The notes below the pieces were generated by a model. That model was not told the origin of the DNA, did not search any database, and worked only from the letters and a program-made list of their open reading frames with translations. From Zygnema cylindricum (Eukaryota; Streptophyta; Zygnematophyceae; Zygnematales; Zygnemataceae), in NCBI GenBank assembly GCA_037447655.1, contig JBBHKE010000237.1:1-29046 (forward strand): a stretch of DNA of 29,046 nucleotides, given 5' to 3'. Of this stretch, positions 8,321 through 18,778 are shown piece by piece (the first letter of the stretch is position 1; each line of letters begins with the position of its first letter). A program made the position numbers and the translations under genes.

Positions 8321-9871
8321 CTACTGGTAGACCTCCACCTGCAACTGTGGTTTAAGAACAACAGAGGCAACATAGGAGGACGCACTCTTGGAATCTCCCA
8401 TAAAAATGCACGTCTGAATGCAAGAGTACGGAAACGTTGTAAAACAACCGTCCGCGCTTGACATAGGAGTTGATCGTGCATTACAGAGAATGGTATATAG
8501 CTGAGGGTCTAATGGATGATAGTGCTTGAACAATTCGGGTACATGAATGACATACCCGTTTCTTCGATGCTTAATCCACGTGAATTGTGGGTTGTAGGGG
8601 TTGAATTGTCGGATGTGGGCAAATGTTGAGCCGCGACTCTCATGGGCAATGAAAAGCCATATGGGGTGTGCGGAGACATCAAGAGGGATGTCGAGTACTT
8701 CCGGTACGGGATTCCTCGTCGGGTGGAGGGGTTGGGGTTCTACGTACCTCTAGTGCTCGGGCCACTCCGCGACCGGAATGAAGTGTTCCGCCTTTAGCCA
8801 AAAACTGTTCATGGCCTCCTCACCCGTCGGAGGTGGGAAAAACCAATCCGCTTCCTCAACCTGATAATGAGGTTGAGGATATTGAGGAGCAATTACAAGT
8901 GTTCGCTCGGAATTCGGTGAATGGGGAGCAAAAAAGACCTCTTCCTCGCTTTCATACTCATTCTCTCTTTTTTTTTCCTCACTCTCTTCACTTTGCTCGT
9001 CTTCGGTTGGCTGGTCACCCTCAAATTTGGTGACCTGAATGTCGGAGGGGTGAACCTCCTTCGTGACATGCTCCTCCTCGCTCGGTTCGTCACCATCCAC
9101 AATGCTTTCGTCGGTGTGGGATGAGGAGGGCTCGTAATCCTCGTCGCTAGTCTCCTCAACTTTAGCCTTCCCTTCCGCTATTATTCTTCTCCTCTCTACC
9201 CTACCCGGTGATTCCCTCACCTCGCCTTCCTCATCTATTTTTTGGCCCTCCCCTCCTACCTCTCCCAATACCGCCTCATCCCCCCCTCTTCCCCCCTCTC
9301 CATTTTTTTCCTCTTCCGGTAATGGTCGTTCCATGGGTTCCTCAACCGATTCCCTTTCTTTCATCCCTGCCTCATCTACCTCCTTCCCTTTTCTTTCTAC
9401 CTCTACTAAAGACTCCTTTTCCAACCCTACCTCACCCTCCTCCGTCCCCTTTATTTGCGCCTCTACCGAAGGCTCTTTTTCCCTCTCTACCTCCACATAC
9501 GCCTCCCTTTACTGTCGTACCTCCACATACGCCTTCCTTTACTTTCTTGCATCCGACAGTGGCTCCCATTGGATCGGTAAGACCTCCGATGCCTCCCTTT
9601 CCCTTGCCAATTCCTCCATCGTCTTCCCTAACCTAACTCTCTCATTCATTGCCTCTCTTTCCCTCTCTACCTCTTCCGGCAATACCTCTACCCTAGGTAA
9701 ATTAGCCCTCACACCCTCCCTTAGTATTTCTTCCGTTTGTCTTCTATCCTCTTGTGATTGGTTAGGGTTTATTAGTAAGGGAGGAAAACGCAAGCGCACA
9801 AACCGCGCACTGCGCAGACGCTTGGTTGGCTGCTGGGTTGACCGCTTGGTTGGCCGCTTACCATCCTTCAT
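8321..9871 (-). pseudogene. Acidic repeat-containing protein gene, unknown family, three in-frame stops
   Basis: One minus-strand frame runs from ATG 9871-9869 to paired stops at 8323-8318, about 516 codons, broken at 9541-9539 (TAA), 9511-9509 (TAA) and 8752-8750 (TAG). The N-terminus is basic (MKDGKRPTKRS). The middle is Glu-rich with repeated EVEREKE/VEVERKGKE-like units and an acidic Ser stretch. The C-terminal ~170 residues look globular, rich in Trp, Tyr, His and Pro (VSAHPIWLFIAHESRG, GYVIHVPELFKHYHPLDP). The two TAAs lie in two copies of a 30-bp repeat, so they are probably one mutation duplicated. Introns could remove some stops. I do not recognise the family, and nothing links it to the retroelements. 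A start preceded by A at -3 and an upstream TATAAAT support a former gene. Confidence 0.6.
9480..9541 (-). repeat. 30-bp tandem duplication inside the acidic ORF
   Basis: Two adjacent units read, on the minus strand, TAAAGG(A/G)AGGCG then TATGTGGAGGTA. Each opens with an in-frame TAA. Similar GAGGTAGAGAGG-type units continue downstream, so the stretch is an expanded Glu-rich coding repeat. The stop probably arose once (from GAA or a similar codon) and was then copied. Confidence 0.7.
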
Positions 9872-9993
9872 GATGACGTGTCAGACTTAAGTGGAAAAAC
9901 GTGTGAGAGGATAAACGCCAACGGAAGAGACAGTGAGGTTTGCGAGAATGACCAAAAAAGAAAGAACGCCTGTAGCCTCTAAGTTTTTCAAAA

Positions 9994-10000
9994 ATTTATA
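9994..10000 (-). promoter_or_regulatory. Possible TATA box for the acidic ORF
   Basis: TATAAAT on the minus strand, about 125 bases upstream of the ATG at 9871. The leader between them holds a TGACGTGTCA-like bZIP/CRE motif at about 9874-9883. Position is plausible, but in AT-rich DNA such a match can occur by chance. Confidence 0.3.
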
Positions 10001-10222
10001 CACATGTTTACGTTAGATACATAGTTGTTCACATCGCGCGATTTTTTCTTTTTTTGCAATTGAAACGTATAATTCGTGACTTTTGAAAAAATCGTAAAAA
10101 AACGTGTACTGTAAACTGAAACTGTAATTTTACGGAAACCTGTAAACTAATTACTGTAACTGTACATTTTTTTACGGATATGTACGGAATAAAACGGGAA
10201 ATATGCGTCGCACTTATTGGTA

Positions 10223-10250
10223 ATTTCTGTTCAGTGAACTGAACAGAAAT
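10223..10250. repeat. Perfect 12-bp hairpin
   Basis: ATTTCTGTTCAG, then loop TGAA, then the exact reverse complement. First of three hairpins within 170 bases. Confidence 0.8.
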
Positions 10251-10275
10251 ACCACGGAAGTTGTACGTTATATAA

Positions 10276-10299
10276 TCGAAAATGTACGGACATTTTCGA
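10276..10299. repeat. Perfect 10-bp hairpin
   Basis: TCGAAAATGT, then loop ACGG, then the exact reverse complement. Second hairpin of the cluster. Confidence 0.8.
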
Positions 10300-10353
10300 A
10301 AAGAGATGTTGAACGTCACAATAATTTCGCGCGTTCAGTTTGAAATTTGTATG

Positions 10354-10388
10354 GGCGTCTTCTTCAAATTTTTTTGAAAGAAGACGCC
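10354..10388. repeat. Near-perfect 15-bp hairpin with AT loop
   Basis: GGCGTCTTCTT-CAAA pairs with TTTGAAAGAAGACGCC with a single bulged base and a short T-run loop. Third hairpin of the cluster, followed within ~40 bases by the tRNA-like B box. Confidence 0.75.
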
Positions 10389-10428
10389 ATGGAACAGAGA
10401 CGAAATTGTATAAAATGTTATCTTCGTA

Positions 10429-10490
10429 GCATTCGAACCCGGGCACGTCAAGTGCGTAACATACCCTATGGTGAACGACAGGAATACCAT
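10429..10490 (-). other. tRNA-like fragment with Pol III B-box match
   Basis: On the minus strand GGTTCGAATGC (10439-10429) matches the B-box consensus GGTTCGAATCC at 10 of 11 bases. A GCAC/GTGC stem lies just upstream in the anticodon-arm position, with a GGTA-like D-loop piece beyond it. A TTTT follows about 13 bases after the B box. Acceptor and T stems do not pair properly, so this is not a working tRNA gene. A SINE head or tRNA pseudogene is the likelier reading. Confidence 0.35.
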
Positions 10491-10761
10491 TTAGTAAAGA
10501 AATTCCGTTACTAACAAAAAATGTGATAAAAATTTTAAGAGTTTAATGTTTTACCGCTCATTTCACGGGAAAAACTTGCAAACTGCGTTATATGTAATAG
10601 TTTTTTGTTTTTTTATGTACGGAATAGTACGAAAGGAAATTCATTAACGATTTTTTGCAATTTGATCAAAAGGTTCAATGCGTTTGTTACGTATAATTCG
10701 TCACGTACGGTAGGTTAGCACTAATCGCCGTGAACAAGTATGGTTAGATATGTTCGTATAA

Positions 10762-10915
10762 TGTTGTTTTTGAAAAGTTAGTTTCATGCGTACGCGATGT
10801 TTCGTGCGTACTCGACGCGATTTGTAATGCGTGGTACTCACTGAATTTAATGTGGAGGTTCGAATGGATTTGCAGATTGGGGGAGAAAACGTGTGATTTA
10901 CTTTATGAACGTACG
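10762..10915 (+). repeat. Long direct repeat, copy 1
   Basis: Nearly identical to 13200-13371 from TGTTGTT(T/C)TTGAAAAG to ATGAACGTACG. It holds two 18-bp units of the type GTTTC(A/G)TGCGTAC..CGA (10781-10798, 10799-10816); copy 2 holds three. The ~100 bases after the units differ at only a couple of positions, so the duplication is fairly recent. No TG..CA ends, so these are not obvious LTRs. Confidence 0.85.
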
Positions 10916-11273
10916 GAATTTAATTGAAGTGACGCGAACAAACATTTGTAAAAGTACGGTTTGCGTAAAGTGCAATGGACGGCGGATCGCGAAGTGATCC
11001 GACGTCTAATATTCGAAATGTTTTAAAGTGTACGCCAGCCGTACGGAACCAAATGTGACGGGCAGCATTTATGTAAAGTACGCAATGGTATAAAGAATTT
11101 ATTTTGGACGGGTATACTTTATTTCGGCCGGCGGCATTTATGACGTAGTACGTGGTTTTTGATACGGTTCGATTTGGATAGTACGGTGTCATTTCGGCAA
11201 GTGGGTTATGTTACATTTGACAGCAGACGGCGTCTGCCACTAATTTTACAAAGGTTTTGATTGTGTGACGCAT

Positions 11274-12024
11274 TGTTAAGTGCTTTAGGGTTTCGACAAC
11301 TTAATTAGTGAGTGTGTAGTGTCGTACTTGAAGACAAGTGTACGCTTAATATTGTTTTGACTGTCAGTTGTACGCTTACGATTAAATTACTCTTACTAGT
11401 AGTTTCTTACGTTGTAAGTAGGACTTAGTAATAGTTACGTGATTGGTTGACAACTTACAAGTGTATATATAGCTATGAGCTTTGTTAGCGAAATCATCAA
11501 TGCTTAGCATGAAAAGTAGGAGCAGAAGATGTAGTCTTTTAGGGTTGTCGATTAGGTCATACACTTAAGTGATACATTTAATTATGTGGTTATACATTTG
11601 GTTATGTGGGATGGCGGTCATTTATTATTTATAAATGTTATTTTTATGTTTGTTTGTCATGCATTGTGCATGTATTTTTCTTGTTGTTTAATGCATCGGT
11701 GTATGCATTTGTCCTAGGGTGGTCTTAAAATTTCCACAAATTTGCAAACCCATGGGTGTTTGGTCTGTGTTAAATGGTCGCAGATTGGCAGACCTACGGT
11801 GGTCTGATCTGTGTTTTTAGGAGACTTTGGGAGACCTATGGTGTGTCTGATGGGGATTTTCTGGGAATGCATCAGGGAATGCATTCAGTTTCTTGGAGGG
11901 CATTCATTTCAAAGGATTTTTCATTGGACTAGATTTGCTTAGCTTTACGGTTGATAGTTTAGGTCACTTCTGCGGTCTATTTTAGAATAAAGAACAACAG
12001 TCTATTTTAGAATAAAGAACAACA
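11274..12024 (+). repeat. LTR relic of a further copia family
   Basis: The right end is fixed by a primer-binding site at 12025 preceded by AACAACA, an LTR-like terminus. Upstream are an inverted CCAAT (ATTGG near 11442) and TATATATA at 11464-11471, the order seen in the other LTRs, and AATAAA poly(A) signals at 11984 and 12009. The left end at TGTTAAG (11274) is a guess. No gag or pol could be read after the primer site, so only the 5' end of the element seems to survive. Confidence 0.45.
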
Positions 12025-12025
12025 G
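11976..12025 (+). repeat. Perfect 25-bp tandem duplication at the LTR end
   Basis: Two identical 25-base units (11976-12000, 12001-12025), each containing AATAAA and ending AACAACAG, abut the primer-binding site. The last G of the second unit is the first base of that site. Confidence 0.85.
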
Positions 12026-12038
12026 GTTATGGGCCCAC
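12025..12038 (+). promoter_or_regulatory. Primer-binding site of the relic element
   Basis: GGTTATGGGCCCAC, complementary to the initiator tRNA-Met anticodon arm as in B and D. The sequence after it does not continue MGPPSRVP, so this element belongs to another family. About 200 bases of unassigned, presumably internal, sequence follow. Confidence 0.65.
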
Positions 12039-12289
12039 AGCCCATCTATCATACGTTAGGCTGAGTCGATATAGTTTGGTGTCACACGCATGGTAGCGGG
12101 TTAATTTGGCCTTGCTGGTTGTATTGCGGTAATGGTGTCTATGTACCTATGAGATCAGCCTTACCATACGGTTGGTAAGTGTTGAGCTTAATCTTGCATC
12201 GCCCCAAGGGATTAACTTAGTGACGGTGAACTTTTGAGAAATGTCTACCCTCATGTGAAAAGAAAAATTTAAAAGATTTGGTTGTTTTT

Positions 12290-12452
12290 GGTGGAGCGAT
12301 TCGGAATGTGGAGGATCGATATTTGAGGGAGAAATTCGGAAGGTGGAAGGTTTGACATTTGTTGGAGATTTGATATTTGGTGGAGAAATCCGGAAGGTGG
12401 AGTTTCGACATTAGGGGGAGAGAGATCCGAAAGGTGGAGTTGTGGCATTTGG
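12290..12452 (+). repeat. Degenerate ~36-bp tandem repeat
   Basis: Roughly four units of the form GGTGGAGAAATCCGGAAGGTGG followed by a 'tttgacatttgg' tail, starting near 12290, 12327, 12381 and 12414, with a partial unit between the second and third. The units have diverged by substitution and length. Confidence 0.65.
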
Positions 12453-12480
12453 TGAAATATCTGAATTTTTGTGGATCTAT

Positions 12481-13020
12481 GATTGTTGGAAGAGGGATTT
12501 GTGAGATTATTTTTGAGTTTTTGGAAGTTTTGGGAAATGTAAAATATTTTGAGTTTTTGGAAAAACGTGGAAAATAAAAAAAAAAATTGTGGAATTTATT
12601 TTTATTTTTTATAATGCTTTCTTTTAGAGAATTTGTGGGATTAAGGGGTTTGAGAAATTTATAAAAAATTTGAAAAGTTTTTATTTTTGGAAATTGTTGT
12701 GGTAGTTAGAGGAATATGTGGGATGTTTGTTGGAATTTGGTGTTTTTCGGTAGAATTGTTTTGGGGAAATAGATTTGGTTTATGTATTTTTAATGGGAAA
12801 TTTTGGGATCCGATTATTAATGAAGAAAAGGAAAAATAAACTGAAATCTAAATTTGTTATAGTGGAGGTAGAAGTTTTTTTGGGGATATGTTAGTGTGAT
12901 ACCTTGGTTGAAATTATATAATTTGTGGTAAAATGCTGGAAATATAGATTGGGATTTAGATTTTGGTAGAAAGGAAATTTTTATCTTTTTGTTATCGGAA
13001 AATGAAAAAAAATTATTATA
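12481..13020 (+). other. Strongly C-depleted tract, no gene
   Basis: Counting the plus strand I find 13 C in 540 bases, while G remains common (about a third of the first 60 bases). The tract is rich in T, A and G with runs such as TTTTTGGAA. No open frame of note on either strand. The adjoining tandem repeat is also C-poor, so the bias may start there. Confidence 0.75.
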
Positions 13021-13199
13021 AAATTTGGAGAGTTAAGGAGGTAACGAAAGCAGTGGTGGAACAAAGGGAGGAAAATTCGGCAGAGGCATTGGGCGAATTT
13101 AGATGGAGGAGGCAAGAGTGACATGTGTGACATTTGATGATATGTGTGACGGCTGGTTACGTGGCGCCATGGACGCACGAAACTGAATTTTCGGGAGAG

Positions 13200-13371
13200 T
13201 GTTGTTCTTGAAAAGTTAGTTTCGTGCGTACGCGAAGTTTCATGAGTACGCGACGTTTCGTGCGTACTCGACGCGATTTGTAATGCGTGGTACTCACTGA
13301 ATTTAATGTGGAGGTTCGAATAGATTTGCGGATTGGGGGAGAAAACGTGTGATTTACTTTATGAACGTACG
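13200..13371 (+). repeat. Long direct repeat, copy 2, with an extra 18-bp unit
   Basis: Second copy of the 10762-10915 repeat. It carries three 18-bp units (13219-13236, 13237-13254, 13255-13272), so the copies differ by one tandem unit. The two repeats bracket about 2.3 kb that includes the copia LTR relic at 11274-12038 and the C-poor tract. Confidence 0.85.
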
Positions 13372-15319
13372 TCAGCAGCAGTATATACTTTGACATTTCA
13401 TGTTTTATTTTTTTGACAAATGTTAACTTTTCACACCTTGAAATTTCTTGAAAATTGACTATTTAGCATTTTATATGTAATATTTTTGACACTCTGTTGG
13501 TTTTCCTGATTTTCAGTCCCATTGAAAGAGTTCGACTAAGTGAAGAATGTAACGAATAAAATAACTGTACTTTTGAACTCCAACAAGCTTGTTAAAGGGA
13601 GACAACAGAAGAAAAGTATTGCATTGAATCAGATTTCTTGACATGTTTCAAAAAATACTTCAAAAATTTGCGAGAACTGCTTAGGAAAAACGACGACCCA
13701 CACCCGATATTAAATATCTTTCTAGCCACTAACAACCGAAATTTACTTCCCATTTTTGTGGAAAAAATGAGTGAGTTTGGAGTCATCTATTTTTCTTCTG
13801 AAGAGATCACCCATTCTATGAGTGGAAATAGTTCTCATATGACCGCAATGGTCGATTTTTTTTAAATAAGTACCGCTCGTTTTTTGGTATCATTTAAGAG
13901 GAAAATAAGTACTTTTGCTCTAGCGGGAGCCGAACTCGGAAATACTTCAGTTTCGACTTTTGTTAAACATTCAAGTCGATGTTTATTTTTTTTCCCTAAC
14001 GTCGGTCCGCGACTCCTCATATGGACTTTGTAGAAAGCGTGAGGACAAAAAATCCGTTGCAAAAAAGTGGAAATAATTTCAGCAGATGATATTTCACCGC
14101 AAAATTCAAGTATAAATAATAAACATAATTTGAGAACATCGAGAAGTCGATGGTTGGAACAATATGGACAAGTATTGTAACATTCATCCTTTTTTGTGTT
14201 CCGAAAATGTAACTAAAGTAGGCGACAATTTCAAAAGGAAAGAAAAAAGTAAGATGCCAATTTCTGGTTATGGTAATGGTTTACGAGATGGTAATAGTTA
14301 AGTCTGATTTTTCTTGTACAGTAGGTAAGGGTTTGAAACCTATGGATGACTAGTATTTTCTAATTTTTTGATATTTTATCAATCAGCAATAATAAAAAGA
14401 AAAGCCTTTATAAACCAACAACGTTAATTAATGTTTAGGTTTCAAAACCGGTATCCGGCTAGTAGAACAAGTTCGTTTTTTTTAAACATGGTGTCTGATA
14501 GAACATTCTTGCTATTGAATATTCATTTATTTATTCTTTTTTGAGCTTTTGTTGACCAACGAGGTTAAAGACGCTCATGCAACTGACTAGTATCAAAATC
14601 TCGTTTTAACAATTTTGAGTGTATTTTAAATAACCAAGCTTTTATTGACCATCAATATTTAAAAGAAGTCCAGCTTGATTTTTGTTTGGGCATTTTCCCA
14701 ACCCTTAAAACCACTTAGACAATTGCGAAATATATATTGAAATGTGCGATTTACGCAGTACAAATTGGTGTACGGATGTTGTCCTAGGCACATCATGGGA
14801 TACCTTGTCACAGCGAGGTACCTTGTCACGCCAAACTTGAAAACACGGAGATGCACCAAAATACTTTGTGCAGACCGTCAAATTCCTGCCACGTCACAGT
14901 CATCAGTTTTAACCGTTAGATTTAACTGTTGTATATAGTAAAGGAAGACGTTTCAATAGGTCATAAGCCGTGATTAGATGGGAAACAATCGTGAGATAAC
15001 GTGGAAAAATATAATATAACAAGCTAAAAACAAAATGTGAATTTCACACGGTCAATTCCATACTTCATCAGCAATAGAAGTGATCAACTTTAGTATTGCG
15101 ATTGAGTTAAAAACTTTTGTTTTTGTCACAGAGCTTCGACATGTGACATGATGTCTATACTTAGAAAAATTATGTTGAAAACATTTGCCTATCCGATATA
15201 GTGTGGGCTATTTTTTGCTAGATTTCAACTTTGTACTAATTGAACTGGCTTTACAAAAGTGTCGTTTGGAGATTGCTCTTTGTTAGCTCGCAATGGTCGA
15301 TAGAGATAATGTGCCACCT
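13372..15319. other. No convincing gene; AT-rich spacer
   Basis: Only short frames. The longest (13638-13865) opens at TTG and has no homology I recognise. A minor feature is the 11-bp word TACCTTGTCAC repeated at 14801 and 14819. Nothing else supported. Confidence 0.45.
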
Positions 15320-15419
15320 TGACTCTTCTCCCTCACTTTCACTCTCTCGTTCTCCCTCCCCCTCTCCCTCTCCCTTTTCCTCTCCCTTTCTTTTGTCCTA
15401 TTGTTGTTCCACTCCTTCT

Positions 15420-15468
<49 letters not shown>

Positions 15469-15590
15469 ACTCTCTTTCTCTACCTCTCCCTCTCTCTCCC
15501 TTTCTCCTCTACCTTTCCCTTCCAACCTCCTCTCCCTTTCAATCTTCGTCTCCGTCTTCTGTACCCTCTTTCTCCTTATCTCCCCCATTC
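15320..15590 (+). repeat. Polypyrimidine tract with a (CT)n microsatellite
   Basis: Almost entirely C and T on the plus strand, with an uninterrupted (CT)n of 43 bases at 15424-15466 and looser CTCCC and CTTT units on both sides. The frames open across it on both strands (Ser/Leu on plus, Arg/Glu on minus) come from the repeat and are not genes. Mirror-symmetric CT/GA tracts can form triplex DNA. Confidence 0.9.
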
Positions 15591-18233
15591 TTGACGAACG
15601 AAACTATGTGGAAATCGTCAGTCTAGTAAGGTACGCTTTTGTCCCAACATATACAATGCACTGATCGAGCAAGAGAAAAAATTGGCGTGGGACTTTATAA
15701 AAGTCAAAGCGAAGGATACGGATATGCGAGGGCTCAACGACAACCAATTGCCAAAAACGATAGGGTTCAAAATATCAATGGAGATTTGAGTGGCGCTCGA
15801 ATCCACACATTAGTTGTTCAGACTGACAACTAAAAATCAAACTCGACAAAATTCGCATGACTAAATTATATTAAGACGGCACATCATGGGAGTCTTATAT
15901 ATCACGCGATACCAACATGTTGGTTGAAGTGGACTTTGTCAGTATCAACATCCCCATGGACACCAAGATCACCATGGTATTGTAATCACTTTTGTGGAGT
16001 ACAAGCACATAGTCACTTGGTTCGACTAAAAGCATCCAACCACTTGGAGTTGGAACGAATCGTCGAGATGTTGCTAAAAGACAAACTGCGTTCTGAAATC
16101 ACGACATGATGAGAGAATGATGTAGATTGCTCCACATTTGCGTCACGTAAGAGGAAACATACTGACAAGTCCGACATCAAAGATCGAGGCAATAGTCATT
16201 GTTGTTTACTTTAGCTTGTTAGGGTTGTGCTTAATCACGTAATGTAGGTTTCTTCTCTTTGTTGGTAGTCACCTTTGGTGGATTTAATTGGGTGGTTACT
16301 TGCTTTATTTAGCGTCGGCTTTTTAGTTTGTTCTCTATGCCTTCGTCTCTTTTGACTCTTGTTGTCTTTAAATGTTCTTTTTCCTTTTTTAAACCTTTTT
16401 AGTACCGTGATGGGAGTATTCAGAAATGAACGTTCCCATCTCGGATCTTTGTCCTTTTGCTTTCCATCCCTTCCCGACGGGCAAGTTGAAAGAAAAACAA
16501 ATATTGACTGTACGGATTTTTATTATTAACGTGGGAGCGATATACGTGCGACATAATTGGATGCAGGAATTTGAATTCCTAGTCGCCTAAATTGGTCGCA
16601 CGAGTTATTATTCAATATTAAACCGGCTTTCGATCTGATTCAAAGTTCAAAGATAATCCAATTGGCCGAAGCTTTTCTTGTTTCCCCCACTGTACGATTA
16701 TGTACGGTTTCCAAGTTTCCTCCGTAAAAGACAAAATTTCAGTAAGTGCGTAATGACTTTGAGCGTGATTTTGACGACTTGCATAATTTGTACGTCAAAA
16801 GATTATACCGTTAATGCCTTAAATTTCCTCTAAAAAAGACAGAAAAGGTAAAATTTCCTTGCACGAGAATATGTCCTAACTTCAAAAAATATCGTACGGA
16901 GAATTGAGGACAAAGACAATACTATTTCCTTAAAATTACGGTGACATGGAGAGGGAGCATAAAAACAAATTGGAGTGCATGACGCTAAATTGTATGCATC
17001 CTGACGTCATTCTGGTTGTTATCTCATATATGGCGTATCATCTATGTACACCTGGTGACGTGGCGATAAGTCTGGAAGTTCACGACCATCGTTCGCCACC
17101 TGTTTTGGCACGCTTAAAGAAAGACAGAGATTTGTTGACATAACTTCGATGGTTGTGGGTCGCAATCAAGTACACCGCTCATCATTATTAGTGTTTTGTA
17201 ACACTAAAAAAAGTAAAAATAATTCCGTCGTGACAATTTTGGCCAAAAAACACAGAATAATACATTATTACGATATATCTGAATAAGTGGGTTGAGATCG
17301 GCCACGTGTACTAATACCAAATTAGTACTAAATTCGAATTTCGCATTAACGCTAATAACGAAGGGCAGTGTCCTTTTCCAAAATTCCAAGGTCGCGAAGA
17401 TCTAAAGCAAATGGATGAAATGCATGTGTGATGACCGTAGAGGATGACCTCCAATCATTAGACACCTGTACATAAATGTACGGATATTTGGAATTATCCG
17501 GAAAGATTGCGGCCAGTCTTGTCCAGTCCGCCGAAGCGCCAATCACGGAGATCCAGAAATTGCGCCACGTCGAGGAAGTATCACATTTAATCCAGTTCCA
17601 GCCATCTCGGGAAATGTCAACAGGTCAGCTCTTCGACGATTTGTTGTGGATTCTATCATGTACTTTTTGTGTACTATATAGTACTGCAACTACCACGTGT
17701 ATATGACTGTATGGGTTCAAGATGCCTGCGTGACTTTTTTAATTACTTGATACGGGCAGATATAAAAAGTTTAAGGAGACGATCTGATTTGATTACAGTA
17801 TTATAAAATGTTTCTGTGAACAATTGAACCTATCGCGATTTCTTAACAAAGTCCTATGCATTACAGCAGTACAACTACAGTACTGTACTGTACTTTACAA
17901 TATCGGGCTGGTATTTTATGTACGAATGTGTACTATAATCCCTAATGGTACAGTGATTGCTGAAAAACGTTAATATGTTTGTACTCTTTGTGTAATATGC
18001 AAAGTCATGAAATTATAATGACATCATCATCTAAATTTTTCCGTTTGACATTCTCTACCACATAAATTTTCATCTTGTCAGCGGGAAATTCACGATTTCC
18101 TTGTCATATCTACATAAAAATTATAGACCGTTGGTCGTCCGTTTGAAAACCTTTAAATAGGCAGACTTTCTGTTCGTCTGCACCCGTAAACGGCGTGTCC
18201 CCCGGCCGACGTCAACAAACGGGTCAGATGTTG
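15591..18233. other. No confident gene; possible decayed coding fragments
   Basis: Short closed frames throughout. Stretches near 15650-16110 read partly sensibly in more than one frame but are full of stops, and I cannot name a family. Frames at 16946-17143 and 17476-17706 have no recognisable motif. A 'cagtactgtactgtac' run lies near 17877. Confidence 0.4.
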
Positions 18234-18520
18234 CGTCAATCGTTGTGTTGTTTTGGGTCGCGTCTACAAATATCCGTACGAACGTCTAGAATAGTACAAT
18301 CGTACTCAAACGATTCGATAAAAAGGACACGGTCCATGCGCGTGTAATGGGCACGATCGACGGGCATGATAAACGGGCACGATCAAGTGGTACAATCAAC
18401 TGGTACGATCAACGGGCACGATCGACGGGTACGATCAACGGGCACGATCATCGGGTACGATCAACGGGCACGATAAATAGGATACGGTCCATGCCCGTGC
18501 GACGGGCATTGATTTGGCGT
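18234..18520 (+). repeat. Duplicated block, copy 1, containing a minisatellite
   Basis: Shares with 18779-18970 the segments CGTCAATCG, GGGTCGCGTCTACAAAT, GTACGAAC, GGTCCATGCGCGTGTAA and, at the end, GTCCATGCCCGTG..ACGGGC. Copies start 545 bases apart. The main difference is the 13-bp array in this copy. Confidence 0.75.
18348..18477 (+). repeat. 13-bp minisatellite, ten units
   Basis: Ten consecutive 13-base units of the type CGGGCACGATCAA, with variants GGTACGATC, GATCGA and GATAAA. Some alternate CGGGCACGATC and CGGGTACGATC, suggesting a higher-order 26-base period. The frame open through it is a by-product. Confidence 0.9.
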
Positions 18521-18778
18521 CAGCAAAGGGTTAACTTTGTCCCTCGGCCGACCTCACCGATCATGTAACTTTCAAAGTACCCCACGGCAATCGTTTATTA
18601 CCGTCAGATCGTGGATGCACGATCCTGTCAATGAATAGAGACACCGCCAACTGTAATGAGTCTTCAGCCGTCTATCCTTTGTTCGTGACCGTCCGATCAT
18701 AGAATGCTGGCAGTTCAGAAAATAACCGTTCTTTTCAAGAAGTACGATTTCGTGTCGTTAATTCTTTGCTCACTTTAC

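Noticed and set aside
9208-9890. Plus-strand Pro/Ser/Leu-rich frames
   Set aside because: Antisense shadows of the Glu-rich minus-strand ORF; composition follows from the GAG/GAA repeats read backwards.
10762-13371. The two long direct repeats as LTRs of one element
   Set aside because: No TG/CA termini, no primer site next to copy 1, and the only primer site (12025) lies mid-way between them.
13638-13865. 75-residue frame
   Set aside because: Starts at TTG, first ATG is far inside, no motif recognised; too short to call in AT-rich DNA.
15240-15664. Several overlapping Ser/Leu- and Arg/Glu-rich frames
   Set aside because: They come from the (CT)n polypyrimidine tract being open in many frames on both strands; no independent coding signal.
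18347-18568. 73-residue frame with repeated GTINGHD-like units
   Set aside because: Produced by the 13-bp minisatellite; 13 is not a multiple of three, so no stable protein repeat is encoded.
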